Shown: positions 1 to 10,071, counted from the stretch's first letter. The stretch is DNA of 64,000 nucleotides from Treponema socranskii subsp. buccale (GCF_024181585.1 NZ_CP054258.1:1-64000); one strand, 5' to 3'. A program made the numbers and translations. Notes: generated by a model from the letters alone, not told the origin.

Positions 1-1401
1 ATGCCCAATAATAACTATCGCGAAGTTTGGTTCTATGCGATGGATCAAATTCACGAAGAATATAAAAACGCAGGCTCTCAGCAGGAAACGGAATTCAAGC
101 TCTGGTTCAATATGCAGTATATTGAAGATACCGACAATACGATAACCGTGTCCGTTCCGTCAGAATTTTTGTGGCAGACGATGCTCAAAAAAGGCAATAT
201 CGATAAAATTGCAAAAAAAATAGAAGCGCTGACGGGTCAAAAAAATATCAAGTTGCAGCATATCGTAAGCAATGAAAATATTGCCGAAAAAGCGTCCGCG
301 CAAAACACCGCTCCGCAAAAAAAGAGCGATGAAAAAACCGCGTCTCCTGCAGCGAAAAAAAAACATCCGCAGCTGAACGAAGCTTTTACCTTTGAAACCT
401 TCATACCCGGAGAAGACAACAGTTTTGCGTACAATGCGGCGCTTGCAGCGGCAAAAGAGCCGGGAAAAAGGTTCAACCCGCTTTTGCTCTACGGCGGCGT
501 CGGGCTCGGAAAAACGCATCTCATGCAATCTATCGGAAATTATCTGTTTCAACGCGATGAAAAATTGAAAATCTGCTATATTTCGGCGGAATCGTTTACA
601 AACGAATTTATCTGGTCTATCGGATCGAAGATAAAAGAAATGGATAAATTCAAATCGAAATACAGAAATCTCGACGTGCTGCTCATAGACGACATTCACT
701 TTTTGCAGGGAAAGGAAAAAGTACAGGAAGAATTGTTTTATACGTTTAACGCGCTCCGCGATAAAAACTCCCAGCTCGTCTTTACGTGTGACCGCCCGAT
801 TAAAGAGATGAAAGTGTTTAACGAACGTCTGCAAAGCCGCCTGTCGAACGGATTCAGCATCGATTTGAAATTGCCGTCGTACGAAACGCGGCGGGCTATT
901 TTATTAAATAAATTGAAATTGCTCGACAAGCAAATTCCCGAAGACGTCATCGACTATATCGCAAAAAATATCGAAACGAACGTGCGTGATTTGGAATCGG
1001 CTTTGACGAAGATGACGGGCTACGCGGAATTGATTCAAAAACCGATTACGATCGAAGTGGCGCAACAGCAGCTGCGCGATATTTTTTCAAGTCCGTCGGC
1101 CGGAACGATTTCCATCGAAACGATCCAAAAAGTCGTCGCCGATCTGTATACGATTTCGGTTGCTGATTTGAAAAGCAAAAAACGCGATCAAAAATACGTG
1201 ATCCCGCGCCAAATAGCCATGTACATCGCACGCGAGCTCACCGAATATTCTTTTACGGAAGTCGGCAGCGAATTCGGCGGACGCGACCACTCGACGGTCA
1301 TGCATTCGTACGATAAAATTTCATCGGAGATAAAAATCGATTCGTCGCTGGAAGCGAGAATTCAACTTTTGATGAGGGAAATCAAAGATTACAAAAAGTG
1401 A
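1..1401 (+). CDS. dnaA: Chromosomal replication initiator protein DnaA
   Basis: DnaA binds DnaA boxes at oriC, oligomerises with ATP and melts the origin. The 466-residue product has the full domain order: an N-terminal domain I (about 1-85), a low-complexity Ala/Lys/Pro linker (about 95-120), an AAA+ core with Walker A GGVGLGKTH near residue 166 and Walker B LLIDDIHFLQ near 227, and the C-terminal DNA-binding domain with the signature GGRDHSTVMHSYDK near 427. Length is typical. The ATG is the first base of the window, so its promoter and ribosome site are not visible. dnaN follows after a 271-bp gap containing DnaA boxes, the arrangement expected at an origin. Confidence 0.98.
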   Translation: MPNNNYREVWFYAMDQIHEEYKNAGSQQETEFKLWFNMQYIEDTDNTITVSVPSEFLWQTMLKKGNIDKIAKKIEALTGQKNIKLQHIVSNENIAEKASAQNTAPQKKSDEKTASPAAKKKHPQLNEAFTFETFIPGEDNSFAYNAALAAAKEPGKRFNPLLLYGGVGLGKTHLMQSIGNYLFQRDEKLKICYISAESFTNEFIWSIGSKIKEMDKFKSKYRNLDVLLIDDIHFLQGKEKVQEELFYTFNALRDKNSQLVFTCDRPIKEMKVFNERLQSRLSNGFSIDLKLPSYETRRAILLNKLKLLDKQIPEDVIDYIAKNIETNVRDLESALTKMTGYAELIQKPITIEVAQQQLRDIFSSPSAGTISIETIQKVVADLYTISVADLKSKKRDQKYVIPRQIAMYIARELTEYSFTEVGSEFGGRDHSTVMHSYDKISSEIKIDSSLEARIQLLMREIKDYKK

Positions 1402-1672
1402 ATAATGTGCTATAATGTTGTGGAAAAAGCACATAAAAAGGTATACAATGTGGAAAAGTGTATAATATGTGGACAAAGGGCATAAAGATATACACGACGT
1501 AAATCTCGAGAATATAAATAAATAGATGAGATTTCCACAATTTGCCCGGCCTTACTATTATTATGACTAAATTTATATATATAATATAAATTTAAGAAGC
1601 GACATTTTGTGAATAAAAACGAATCTACGCAACAAAAACAATACTATTGCGTAATCGATACAGGAGTTTTGT
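1402..1672. other. Probable chromosomal origin (oriC) between dnaA and dnaN
   Basis: The 271-bp gap is AT-rich and holds four sequences close to the DnaA box TTATCCACA. Three are on the minus strand: TGTGGAAAA at 1419-1427, TGTGGAAAA at 1449-1457 and TGTGGACAA at 1468-1476. One is on the plus strand: ATTTCCACA at 1531-1539. A strongly AT-only stretch at about 1569-1593 is a candidate duplex-unwinding element. A 7-bp inverted repeat (TACGCAA 1626-1632 / TTGCGTA 1647-1653) lies just before the dnaN ribosome site. Box spacing and gene context support an origin; function is inferred and no strand-skew calculation was made. Confidence 0.75.
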
Positions 1673-2776
1673 ATGAAATTTTCTTTTGACAGAGATGCGA
1701 TGATCAAAGAAATCGCGGTTGCTCAGGAAATCATTACGAATAAAAGCGCTATTTCGATTTTGTCGAATATCTTTTTCAGCGCGGAAAACAATACGCTTAC
1801 GATAAAGGCGACAGATTCGTCGGTCGGTTTTTTAACAAAAATTCCGGTCGATGTACAGGAAGAAGGATCGACGACGGTGTACTGCGATAAGTTTATGAGC
1901 ATCCTCGCGTCTTCGCCTCAGGGTGAAATCGAGTTCAAACAGGAAGACGTAAAGATAACGATTACGCCTGTCGCAAAAAAAATAAAGTTTCAACTTAAGA
2001 GCATCGCAAGCGATAAATTTCCTGCAGTCAAACAGGCGGAGGATGTGCCATTTTTCGACGTCGCGGCAAAAGATTTGAAAGCGATGATTTCGCAGACCAT
2101 ATTTGCCGTTTCCGAAGATGCGAACCGCTATTTTATGACGGGTGTTTTTTTTACGAAAAAAGACGACGATTTGATTATGGTTTCAACCGACGGCCGCCGT
2201 CTTTCGTATTCGGCAAAATCGATTGCACAGGGCATAAAAGATTTTCCGTCGGCTATCGTTCCGATAAAAATATTGAGTTGTATTTTGAAAAATGCGAGCG
2301 ATGAAGGAAACGTTTCCGTCGCCGTCGTCGACAAATTGATTTACGTAAAATTCGGTAATTACGAATTTTCGTCGGCGCTTCTTGAAGGACAGTTTCCGAA
2401 TTATCAAAAAGTCATTCCCGAAAAACAAAAGTTTTCGTTCCAAGTTAATAAAACCGATTTGGATTCTGCGCTCAGGCGCACGACGATCCTCATCGACAAA
2501 AAGGTGAGCCGGCTTTTGTTCAAAGTGTCGCCCGGAACGCTGACGCTCATTTCGCCTGAAACCGATTTGGGAACGGCGGTCGAAGAGATCCCGTGCAGAT
2601 ACGACGGCGAAGAAGTGACGATTGCGCTCAACTATCTCTATGTCGCCGAGCCTATCAAAGTTATCGGCACGGAAAACATCGTTTTCGAATTTACCGAACC
2701 TATGAAAGCGATCACGATGAGGCCGGAACCGGCAGCCGATTATTTTCACATCATCATGCCGATGAATCTCAACTGA
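1673..2776 (+). CDS. dnaN: DNA polymerase III subunit beta (sliding clamp)
   Basis: The beta clamp encircles DNA and tethers DNA polymerase III and other replication proteins. The product is 367 residues, the usual length for the three-domain clamp, and begins MKFSFDRDAMIKEIAVAQEI, a typical clamp N-terminus. The C-terminus ends with the conserved type of sequence ...YFHIIMPMNL. An ATG with a CAGGAG ribosome site about 9 nt upstream fixes the start. It is followed by recF with a 1-bp overlap (TGATG), so the two are translationally coupled in the standard dnaA-dnaN-recF cluster. Confidence 0.97.
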   Translation: MKFSFDRDAMIKEIAVAQEIITNKSAISILSNIFFSAENNTLTIKATDSSVGFLTKIPVDVQEEGSTTVYCDKFMSILASSPQGEIEFKQEDVKITITPVAKKIKFQLKSIASDKFPAVKQAEDVPFFDVAAKDLKAMISQTIFAVSEDANRYFMTGVFFTKKDDDLIMVSTDGRRLSYSAKSIAQGIKDFPSAIVPIKILSCILKNASDEGNVSVAVVDKLIYVKFGNYEFSSALLEGQFPNYQKVIPEKQKFSFQVNKTDLDSALRRTTILIDKKVSRLLFKVSPGTLTLISPETDLGTAVEEIPCRYDGEEVTIALNYLYVAEPIKVIGTENIVFEFTEPMKAITMRPEPAADYFHIIMPMNLN

Positions 2777-3939
2777 TGCCGTTTTTATCGCTCGCAGTCG
2801 ACAATTTTCGCAATTTGAAAAACGGCAGAATCGATTTTTCGGGAAAGGAAATCTATTTTGTCGGGACGAACGGGCAGGGGAAAACGAATATTCTCGAAGC
2901 GCTGTATTATTCCGCGTACGGTTCTTCGTTCCGCACGTATACCGATTCTCAAATCGTAAAAACGGGAGAAGAGGCCTTTGCGCTTCACGCACTTTACAAA
3001 CAGGAAAGCGGTAACGTTCAAAAAATAGACATACGCTGTGCGGACGGCGTCAAACGAATCGAAAAAAACGGCAAGCGCGTTCAGGATCGAAAAGAATTGA
3101 TAAATACGATTCCGTGCGTGCTCTTTTGTCATGACGATATGCGCTTTGCGACCGGAGGACCCGAGCATCGCCGTTTTTTTCTCGATCAATCGCTTACTAT
3201 GTTCGATGCACTGTATATCGACGATCTGCGCAATTATAAAAAAATTTTAAAAAACCGCAATCAATTGTTAAAAGACCGTTCCTACGAAATGCTCGATGTT
3301 TATGATATGCAGCTTGCACAGTGCGGACTCGAATTGCAAAAAAAACGTAAAACGGCGGTTTTCCAATTCAATCAAATTTTCGGAAAATTATACGAAGCCG
3401 TCGCGGGTATAGACGGTGTGCGCATCGTCTATGTGCCGTCGTGGAAAGAAACGGAAGACGGATCGGGTACGCGTTTTCCTTTGCCGGAAGAAATACGGGA
3501 GCGGCTTTCGGAAAAGCGCGATCGGGATAAAATGATGGAGACGACGATGAGCGGACCTCACCGCGACCGAATCGTTTTTATGCGCGGAGGAAATCAATTT
3601 ATACCGACGGCGTCGACGGGACAGCAGCGGCTTACGGCGCTTTTGCTCCGCGCATCGCAAGCCGTTTATTATACGAGGGTTACCGGAGTAAAGCCGGTTT
3701 TTTTGATGGACGACGTCATGCTCGAACTCGACCCCGACAAGCGGCAAAAAATGACCGCGATTTTGCCCGACTACGATCAGCTTTTTTGCACGTTTTTACC
3801 GGGCGAACCGTACGAACGCTATAAACGTTCGACGACGCGCATTTTCGGTATCGAAAACGGGGAATGGAACGAGATGCGGGAAGAAGAATCAAAAAGTTTT
3901 CCGCAGAGTAATGAAGTATCGAATCGGCCGCACGAATAA
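2776..3939 (+). CDS. recF: DNA replication and repair protein RecF
   Basis: RecF is an SMC-like ATPase that loads RecA at gaps in the RecFOR pathway. Reading from the ATG at 2776, which overlaps the dnaN stop, gives a 387-residue protein starting MPFLSLAVDNFRNLKNGRID. It contains Walker A GTNGQGKTN near residue 31, the ABC-like signature region TMSGPHRDR near 256 and a Walker B-type stretch FLMDDVMLELD near 310. The frame is open further upstream inside dnaN, but that extension is not RecF-like. A scrambled copy of its 3' end recurs at 14179-14302 beyond the restriction island. Confidence 0.95.
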   Translation: MPFLSLAVDNFRNLKNGRIDFSGKEIYFVGTNGQGKTNILEALYYSAYGSSFRTYTDSQIVKTGEEAFALHALYKQESGNVQKIDIRCADGVKRIEKNGKRVQDRKELINTIPCVLFCHDDMRFATGGPEHRRFFLDQSLTMFDALYIDDLRNYKKILKNRNQLLKDRSYEMLDVYDMQLAQCGLELQKKRKTAVFQFNQIFGKLYEAVAGIDGVRIVYVPSWKETEDGSGTRFPLPEEIRERLSEKRDRDKMMETTMSGPHRDRIVFMRGGNQFIPTASTGQQRLTALLLRASQAVYYTRVTGVKPVFLMDDVMLELDPDKRQKMTAILPDYDQLFCTFLPGEPYERYKRSTTRIFGIENGEWNEMREEESKSFPQSNEVSNRPHE

Positions 3940-3956
3940 AATCGTCGGGAGCGTAT

Positions 3957-4502
3957 ATGAATAACGGCGAACAAAATATCGTTTCCGCAGCGGATATGAT
4001 AACGAGCGTGTTTTCGAACCTCGACAAAAAAACGCTCGAGCAAAGCGGAAAGCTCATCGACACGTGGAAGCGCGTCGTGTCGAAAGTGCGTTCGGCCGGC
4101 CGCGATTACGGAGAACAGCTTTGCGCTCATACGAATCCCATACAATTTGAAAAAGGCGTTTTACTCGCCGAAGCCGACCATCCGGGTTGGATTCAGATTT
4201 TACAGCTCTATTCGAAATTTATTTTGACGGGCTTGCAGCGAGCCGCGCCGGAACTCGGCATAACGACGCTGTCGTTTAAACTGAAAGGAAGCGGCGCGGA
4301 ACTCTGCGGCAAAAGCTACGACGAACAGGTTGCCGAAGAGCGGCGGAAAATGGAAAAGCGTTATAAAACGCATTACGGCGGGCAGGATAAAAAGGGCGCA
4401 CGTAAAGGTCAGCCTCTTTCTCCCGAATTGCAGGCAAAACTCGATGCGCTGAAGGTGAGCATAGAAAAAGCCGCGGAAGCGGAAAAAGGTGAAGAACGAT
4501 AA
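3957..4502 (+). CDS. DUF721 / DciA-like protein
   Basis: A 181-residue protein with an ATG preceded by a GGGAG ribosome site, 17 bp after recF. The middle part (about residues 15-100) resembles the DUF721 family: an alpha-helical start with DKKTLEQSGKLIDTWKRVV, then a hydrophobic core around HPGWIQILQLYSKFILTGL. DUF721 genes are often placed beside recF/gyrB, and DciA, a member of the family, loads the replicative helicase in bacteria that lack DnaC. The Lys/Glu-rich C-terminus (about 120-181) looks unstructured. Assignment to helicase loading is an inference from family and position. Confidence 0.75.
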   Translation: MNNGEQNIVSAADMITSVFSNLDKKTLEQSGKLIDTWKRVVSKVRSAGRDYGEQLCAHTNPIQFEKGVLLAEADHPGWIQILQLYSKFILTGLQRAAPELGITTLSFKLKGSGAELCGKSYDEQVAEERRKMEKRYKTHYGGQDKKGARKGQPLSPELQAKLDALKVSIEKAAEAEKGEER

Positions 4503-4673
4503 AAGAACTTTTGTTCGGCGTTCGTATTTTTTTCTGCCCGTACGGCGTCTGCCGCCGGTATGATTTCATATTTGGGATTTTTTCAAGAACCAAGCCGGCT
4601 TGGATCGACATATCGTTCTTATCTGCAAAAATAAATAATTATGTGATATTATGAGAATAAAGGTTGGTTCTTA

Positions 4674-7600
4674 ATGTCATCGGATTTTAATGAAAATACA
4701 AGGGTTCAAGTGCCGGCGGCTTTGCATTTATGCAGGCTTGGTTATAACTATATTGATAAAATAGAAATATATGATTCTAAAACAAATATTCTTACCGGTA
4801 TTTTCCTTTCCCAACTTCATAAATTAAATCCCGCGCTTTCCGATACAGATTGTAAAAACTTCCTTAATAAAATTATTACATGTCTGAACAACGATGATCT
4901 CGGTAAAGAATTTTATACACTTCTTTCTTCAAATTCCGGAATTCATCTCATTGATTTTGACACTCCGGAAAATAATACCTGGCATATAACAACCGAATTT
5001 ACCTGTGAAAACGAAGATACAAAAGACAGTTTCCGCCCGGATATAACATGTTTTATAAACGGTTTACCTCTTGCCTTTATTGAAGTTAAGAAGCCTAATA
5101 ACCACGAAGGAATGCGTGCAGAATTTGATCGAACAAATGCGCGGTTTAGAAATAAGGCATTTCGAAGGTTCTTCAATATCACACAACTGATGATTTACTC
5201 AAATAATCAGGAATACGACAGCCGGAATAGAATTCCTATTCAAGGAGCGTTCTATTGTTGTACATCCAAAGAAAAAGCATTCTACAATGTATTCCGCGAA
5301 GAGACTAAAAATTTTGCAGAAAACTATCCTTATCTGCCGTTGACAGAAGAAATTACAAAAAAAATCTGTAAGCACCGAAACTGCATTTCTCTTCCTCATC
5401 ATCCGGAGTTTGTAACTAACTGTAAACCCGGTACGCCGACAAACAGGATCATCACATCGATGTTGAGCAAAGAACGATTCCTGTTTTTGCTTCGATACGG
5501 CTTTGCATATGTTGATTTAAAAAAAGAACTTGATACCGGAGAAACCGTTACAGAATTGCAAAAACACATCATGCGTTACCAGCAGCTTTTTGCTTCACTC
5601 GCAATTAGGGATGCTCTTAATAGGAAAATAAAAAGCGGAATCATTTGGCATACTCAAGGATCTGGAAAAACCGCATTGGCATATTATTCCGTAAAAAGTC
5701 TTACGGATTTCTTTGCCGCAAAAAATATTGCTGCAAAATTTTATTTTATCGTTGACCGTATATCTCTCATGGAACAGGCTATGGATGAGTTTGCCGGCAG
5801 GGGCTTGAAAGTTCGCTCTGCATCTTCAAGAGACGAACTGATGAAAGATATCAAAGACAACAGTCTTGTTGAAAATAATACCGGCGAGCTTGAAATTATG
5901 GTCGTGAACATCCAGAAATTTGAAGAAGACCACACGCCTATAGAAGTTGTGAATTCATACAGTACAAATCTCCAGAGAATCTTTTTTATTGATGAAGCGC
6001 ACAGAGGTTATAATCCGGAAGGCTCATTTCTTGCAAACCTTTTGGAAGCTGACAAAAATGCAATTAAAATCGCAATGACAGGAACGCCGCTTTTAAAAGA
6101 AGAGAGAGAAAGCTGGCGTGTATTCGGCGATTACATCAACACCTATTATTACGACAAATCAATAGCGGACGGATACACATTAAAGCTCATGCGTGAACCG
6201 ATTCAGACTGTCTATCGTGAAAAACTTGAAGCGATTCTTGATAAACTGGCCGGTGATGTTGAAGTCAAAAAGTCTGATATAGATAAAGATAAAATAATTG
6301 AAAATGAAACGTATTTGAACGCTCTCATCGACTATGTAATACAAGACATAAGAAGGTTCAGAATAGAAAACTCTGATGATACGGTCGCCGCAATGGTTGT
6401 GTGTAAGACAAATCCGCAGGCAAGAAAGTTCTATGAACTTTGGACAAAACGGTACGATGAGGCAAAAAAATATGAGGACTTGAAGCTTGCCGAAAAATAC
6501 GACCCGATGAAAGCTCCGTCGATTCAAAAGCCTTTGATTGCAGCGCTTATTCTTCATGACGAGGGCGACAAGGAAGAGCGCAAGGCATACATCGACGAAT
6601 TCAAGAAAAAAGAAAGCATAGATGTACTTGTCGTAAATCAAATGCTTCTTACGGGATTTGATGCACCCCGTTTGAAAAAAATGTATTTAGGACGCAAACT
6701 TGACGGCCACGATCTGCTGCAGGCATTAACACGCGTAAACCGGCCGTACAAAGATTTTAAATACGGTTATGTTGTTGATTTTGTAAACATAAAAGAAAAT
6801 TTTGACGCTACGAATGAACGTTATCTGAAAGAACTGAACCGCACGAATGATTCAAAAGAAACCGGCGAAGAGCTTCCTCCGGCACAGGCTATTCTTGAAA
6901 GCGAAGAAGAAATCGCTGCAAAAATCCGGAACATAAAGTCAATTCTTTGGTATTTTGATGTTTCAAACCGGGAAGAATTCAGAATTCAGCTTGATGAGAT
7001 TGAAGATAAAAACAAACTGTATGAACTGAGAAGTGTTTTAGACGAGGCAAAAGCTCTTATAAACCGAATCCGTTCATCAGGCGATGAAGAGCTGACTGCA
7101 AAAGTTCGTGATATGCTTCCCGGTACGATTCCTTCTCTTATAAGCGAAGTTACCCATAGAATAGAGCGCATCAATTTACTTGAAGGCAATGAACACAAGG
7201 AAGATGTGAGCGGAATTATCAATCTTGCCCTGAGCGAGATTGACTTTGAATTCATAAAAGGCGTTCCCGAAGAACTTCAAATCGTTATTAATGATTTACG
7301 CGATAAGTACGAACGGGTTCAGCGCGAATTTGAAGTTAATTTCGATAAAGTCGAAGATAAGTATGTTAATCTTGCAGAAGAATTCCGTTCTTTTTTCCGC
7401 AAAAAAGGCTTTGTTCCGGAATCGGTTAAAGATGCAAAAGAAAATATCCACTACATGGATGAAGTAATGAAAAAGATAAAGGAAATCAATGCACGGAACA
7501 ATCTCTTGAAAAAGAAATACAACAACGACGAGCGTTTTGTCCGTGTTCACAAGCGCATTCTGGAAGAAAACGCAACACGGCCAGTTGCTATAATCTCAAA

Positions 7601-7847
7601 TGATGAGATGACTTTGTGTGAAAATCTTTATGAAATGAAACGCCTTATAGATTCGTATGTAGACTTGAACCCGCACGTGCTTGAAACCGACAGCCAGAGC
7701 AAATTCAAACAGGATGTAATGTCAAATGTAGCGACAAAACTATACTCACTGGGAATAAAAGCCGCAATTGATGACAAAAAATACATCACTAATTTAATTT
7801 CAAATGAATACATAAATCAGTATAATAGTTACGGAGCGATAATATAA
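4674..7847 (+). CDS. hsdR: Type I restriction enzyme R subunit (endonuclease and translocase)
   Basis: HsdR supplies the nuclease and ATP-driven DNA translocation of a type I restriction complex R2M2S. The 1057-residue protein has an N-terminal PD-(D/E)xK nuclease motif (D123, then E137-V-K139 in the sequence AFIEVKKPN), followed by a superfamily 2 helicase core with Walker A HTQGSGKTAL near residue 325 and a DEAH box FIDEAHRG near 437. The C-terminal region is helical and Glu/Lys-rich, as expected for the part that contacts the methylase. hsdM follows after 2 bp, indicating one transcript. The ribosome site is weak (AAGG). The sequence is more AT-rich than dnaN or recF, consistent with lateral acquisition. 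Confidence 0.95.
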   Translation: MSSDFNENTRVQVPAALHLCRLGYNYIDKIEIYDSKTNILTGIFLSQLHKLNPALSDTDCKNFLNKIITCLNNDDLGKEFYTLLSSNSGIHLIDFDTPENNTWHITTEFTCENEDTKDSFRPDITCFINGLPLAFIEVKKPNNHEGMRAEFDRTNARFRNKAFRRFFNITQLMIYSNNQEYDSRNRIPIQGAFYCCTSKEKAFYNVFREETKNFAENYPYLPLTEEITKKICKHRNCISLPHHPEFVTNCKPGTPTNRIITSMLSKERFLFLLRYGFAYVDLKKELDTGETVTELQKHIMRYQQLFASLAIRDALNRKIKSGIIWHTQGSGKTALAYYSVKSLTDFFAAKNIAAKFYFIVDRISLMEQAMDEFAGRGLKVRSASSRDELMKDIKDNSLVENNTGELEIMVVNIQKFEEDHTPIEVVNSYSTNLQRIFFIDEAHRGYNPEGSFLANLLEADKNAIKIAMTGTPLLKEERESWRVFGDYINTYYYDKSIADGYTLKLMREPIQTVYREKLEAILDKLAGDVEVKKSDIDKDKIIENETYLNALIDYVIQDIRRFRIENSDDTVAAMVVCKTNPQARKFYELWTKRYDEAKKYEDLKLAEKYDPMKAPSIQKPLIAALILHDEGDKEERKAYIDEFKKKESIDVLVVNQMLLTGFDAPRLKKMYLGRKLDGHDLLQALTRVNRPYKDFKYGYVVDFVNIKENFDATNERYLKELNRTNDSKETGEELPPAQAILESEEEIAAKIRNIKSILWYFDVSNREEFRIQLDEIEDKNKLYELRSVLDEAKALINRIRSSGDEELTAKVRDMLPGTIPSLISEVTHRIERINLLEGNEHKEDVSGIINLALSEIDFEFIKGVPEELQIVINDLRDKYERVQREFEVNFDKVEDKYVNLAEEFRSFFRKKGFVPESVKDAKENIHYMDEVMKKIKEINARNNLLKKKYNNDERFVRVHKRILEENATRPVAIISNDEMTLCENLYEMKRLIDSYVDLNPHVLETDSQSKFKQDVMSNVATKLYSLGIKAAIDDKKYITNLISNEYINQYNSYGAII

Positions 7848-7849
7848 AA

Positions 7850-9514
7850 ATGGCAGAACAGGGCTTAAACTCAAAAACGATTGCGCTTATCGACTCATTA
7901 AAATCAACCACGGGAGCTTACGGTCTTGCAAACAACGGAAGCGAATACAAAATCATTACAGAAATATTTCTCTATAAATTTTTCAATGATAAATTCGGGT
8001 ACGAAGCAAAACGGGCGCCTGAATATGGTGAGCGGCTGAAGAAAGCGGAAAAATGGGATGCCGAATACGATTCTTTTACAGAAGATGAAGTTGAAGATCT
8101 GTTTACTTATCTTCCGGGGTCAGTTCCCCGATTAAAGCCGCATCAGACACTTGCACACCTTTACAATGCTTCGGGGCAGGGCGACTTTTCAGCATTGCTC
8201 GATTCAACCTTAATTGAAATTGCAAGTCAGAATGCAGATACATTTTCTGTTTCCACATCCGGAAAGTCTAAAGTAAGTATTTTTACCGCGGTTACTACTT
8301 ATGTTACTGACACCTCAAAACGGGACGCTTTTGCGAAAGCCCTTATGAGTACGGTTACAAGTTTTAACTTCGAGACGGTCTTTAATGAAAAATATGATTT
8401 TTTCTCCGGCGTTTTTGAATATCTTATCAAGGATTACAACAATGCAGGCGGCGGAAAATACGCTGAATATTTTACTCCGCGTGCAATAGCACAGGTAATG
8501 GCAGCCCTTTTGACCGAAGACAAAAAAGAATACAAAGGCGTTACCTGTTACGATCCGAGCGCCGGAACCGGAACATTGCTTATGGCTCTTGCCCATGCAA
8601 TCGGAGAGGACAGGTGTTCAATTTACAGTCAGGACATTTCCGAAAAATCCTCGGAAATGCTCCGATTAAATCTTATCCTTAATAATCTCGTAGGAAGCCT
8701 TCCGAACATTATTCAGGGGAACACGCTCACAGAACCTGCACACAAAGAAAGCGACGGACGGCTAAAAACGTTTGATTTTGTCGTTTCAAATCCGCCGTTC
8801 AAGCTTGATTTTCCGGAATATTCAGACTCGCTCACTGCCGACAGTATGCGCTTTTGGGCGGGAGTTCCGAACAAAGTAAAAAACATAGATCCTCAAAAGC
8901 CGAAAATGGCAATTTATACTTGTTTTATTCAGCACGTTATTAATTCTTTAAAGCCTACAGGACGAGGAGCGATTGTTGTTCCTACCGGATTCATAACGGC
9001 AAAGTCCGGCGTGGAAAAAAGAATTTTGGAGCGCATCGTAAACGACCACGTAATCTGCGGCGTTGTAAGTATGCCGAGCAATGTTTTTGCTACAACAGGA
9101 ACAAATGTAAGCATACTGATTTTTGACCGTACTCCAAAAACAGATGACGACACGATTGTGCTGATCGATGCATCAAAGCTCGGCGAGGAATACAAGGAAG
9201 GCAATAACCAGAAACGCCGCCTTCGCCCGGAGGAAGTGAAAAAAATTGTGGACACTTTCCGCAGCAAAAAGATTGTTGAAGATTTTTCAGTTGTAAAGCA
9301 GTATAAAGATATAAAAGAAAAAAATTGTTCCCTTTCTGCAGGTCAGTATTTTGACATCAAGATTGAATATGTAGATATTACCGAAGAAGAATTTAACAAG
9401 CGGATTGCAGAAAAAAAAGAGACACTTAAAAACCTGTTCAAAGAGAGCGCTGATTTGGGCACTCAAATTCTAAAAGACTTAGACACACTGGAATTTCATG
9501 AGGAAGTGAAATGA
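7850..9514 (+). CDS. hsdM: Type I restriction-modification system M subunit (N6-adenine methylase)
   Basis: HsdM transfers a methyl group from S-adenosylmethionine to N6 of adenine in the target chosen by HsdS. The 554-residue product shows the N-terminal HsdM helical domain (about 10-130) and an N6-methylase core with the SAM-binding motif YDPSAGTGTLLMALAHA near residue 234 and catalytic motif NPPF near 314. All key residues are present. Its last codons overlap the following hsdS by 4 bp (ATGA), so M and S are translationally coupled. The intact methylase next to an intact HsdR suggests a working system when a full-length HsdS is made. Confidence 0.95.
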   Translation: MAEQGLNSKTIALIDSLKSTTGAYGLANNGSEYKIITEIFLYKFFNDKFGYEAKRAPEYGERLKKAEKWDAEYDSFTEDEVEDLFTYLPGSVPRLKPHQTLAHLYNASGQGDFSALLDSTLIEIASQNADTFSVSTSGKSKVSIFTAVTTYVTDTSKRDAFAKALMSTVTSFNFETVFNEKYDFFSGVFEYLIKDYNNAGGGKYAEYFTPRAIAQVMAALLTEDKKEYKGVTCYDPSAGTGTLLMALAHAIGEDRCSIYSQDISEKSSEMLRLNLILNNLVGSLPNIIQGNTLTEPAHKESDGRLKTFDFVVSNPPFKLDFPEYSDSLTADSMRFWAGVPNKVKNIDPQKPKMAIYTCFIQHVINSLKPTGRGAIVVPTGFITAKSGVEKRILERIVNDHVICGVVSMPSNVFATTGTNVSILIFDRTPKTDDDTIVLIDASKLGEEYKEGNNQKRRLRPEEVKKIVDTFRSKKIVEDFSVVKQYKDIKEKNCSLSAGQYFDIKIEYVDITEEEFNKRIAEKKETLKNLFKESADLGTQILKDLDTLEFHEEVK

Positions 9515-10071
9515 TGGCGGAACTGAAGAAATATAAACTGGGCGAGATTTGCAAAATTACATCCTCTAAAAGAATCTTTGAAAAAGAGTATGTTGACGGA
9601 GGAATACCGTTTATACGAGGACAGGAAATTTCAGATGGTTCTATAGCTAATCCTTCTTCTGAGTTTTTATGTTATATCTCTCCAGAACGTTATGAAGAAC
9701 TAAAAAAAAACTATGGTGTGCCTAAAAAGAACGATATACTGATTACCGCTGTAGGAACAATTGGAAACACTTATTTAGTTGAAGATAATAAAAAGTTTTA
9801 TTTTAAAGATGGAAATATTATTTGGTTTAAAAATATCAAAAAAGAAGTATACCCTTTATATTTACTTTTTTTTATGAAAAGTCCGTTTTTTAATCAGCAA
9901 ATTGAATATTCATTAATTGGTGCTGTTCAAAAGGCATTAACAATTGTGATGTTGTCCAAAATTGAGATTTCATTACCATCTCTTGCAACTCAGCGAAAAA
10001 TTGCAACCGTACTTTCAAATATAGACCGCAAGATTTCTGTCAATCGTGAGATAAACAGGAATTTAGCGTAA
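9511..10071 (+). CDS. hsdS: Type I specificity subunit HsdS, first half only (inverton ON/OFF partner)
   Basis: This 186-residue protein holds a single target recognition domain followed by the conserved helical segment ending REINRNL, then an Ala and a stop. Normal HsdS has two such half-repeats and about 400 residues. The break falls exactly at a 27-bp inverted repeat (10040-10066) whose partner lies at 10786-10812, inside the convergent hsdS. Inverting the intervening segment would continue the frame as NREINRNL-EELAKQIYDY, giving a full HsdS in the hsdRM operon. In the present orientation it could act as a half subunit that dimerises, as reported for truncated type IC HsdS, or be inactive. 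The start may be either of two adjacent ATGs (9511 or 9514). Confidence 0.88.
   Translation: MMAELKKYKLGEICKITSSKRIFEKEYVDGGIPFIRGQEISDGSIANPSSEFLCYISPERYEELKKNYGVPKKNDILITAVGTIGNTYLVEDNKKFYFKDGNIIWFKNIKKEVYPLYLLFFMKSPFFNQQIEYSLIGAVQKALTIVMLSKIEISLPSLATQRKIATVLSNIDRKISVNREINRNLA
10040..10066 (+). repeat. Left inverted repeat of hsdS inverton
   Basis: A 27-bp sequence with core TGAGATAAACAGGAATTTAG is a perfect reverse complement of 10786-10812. Read on the plus strand it encodes NREINRNL of HsdS. Read on the minus strand it encodes the last residues LNSCLSHD plus the TGA stop of the convergent hsdS. Sequence similarity to the partner locus stops sharply on the inner side and becomes diverged coding homology on the outer side, as expected of a recombination site. 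Confidence 0.85.

Noticed and set aside
2183-2992. Long minus-strand frame across dnaN and recF
   Set aside because: Arg/Phe-rich shadow of two well-supported genes.
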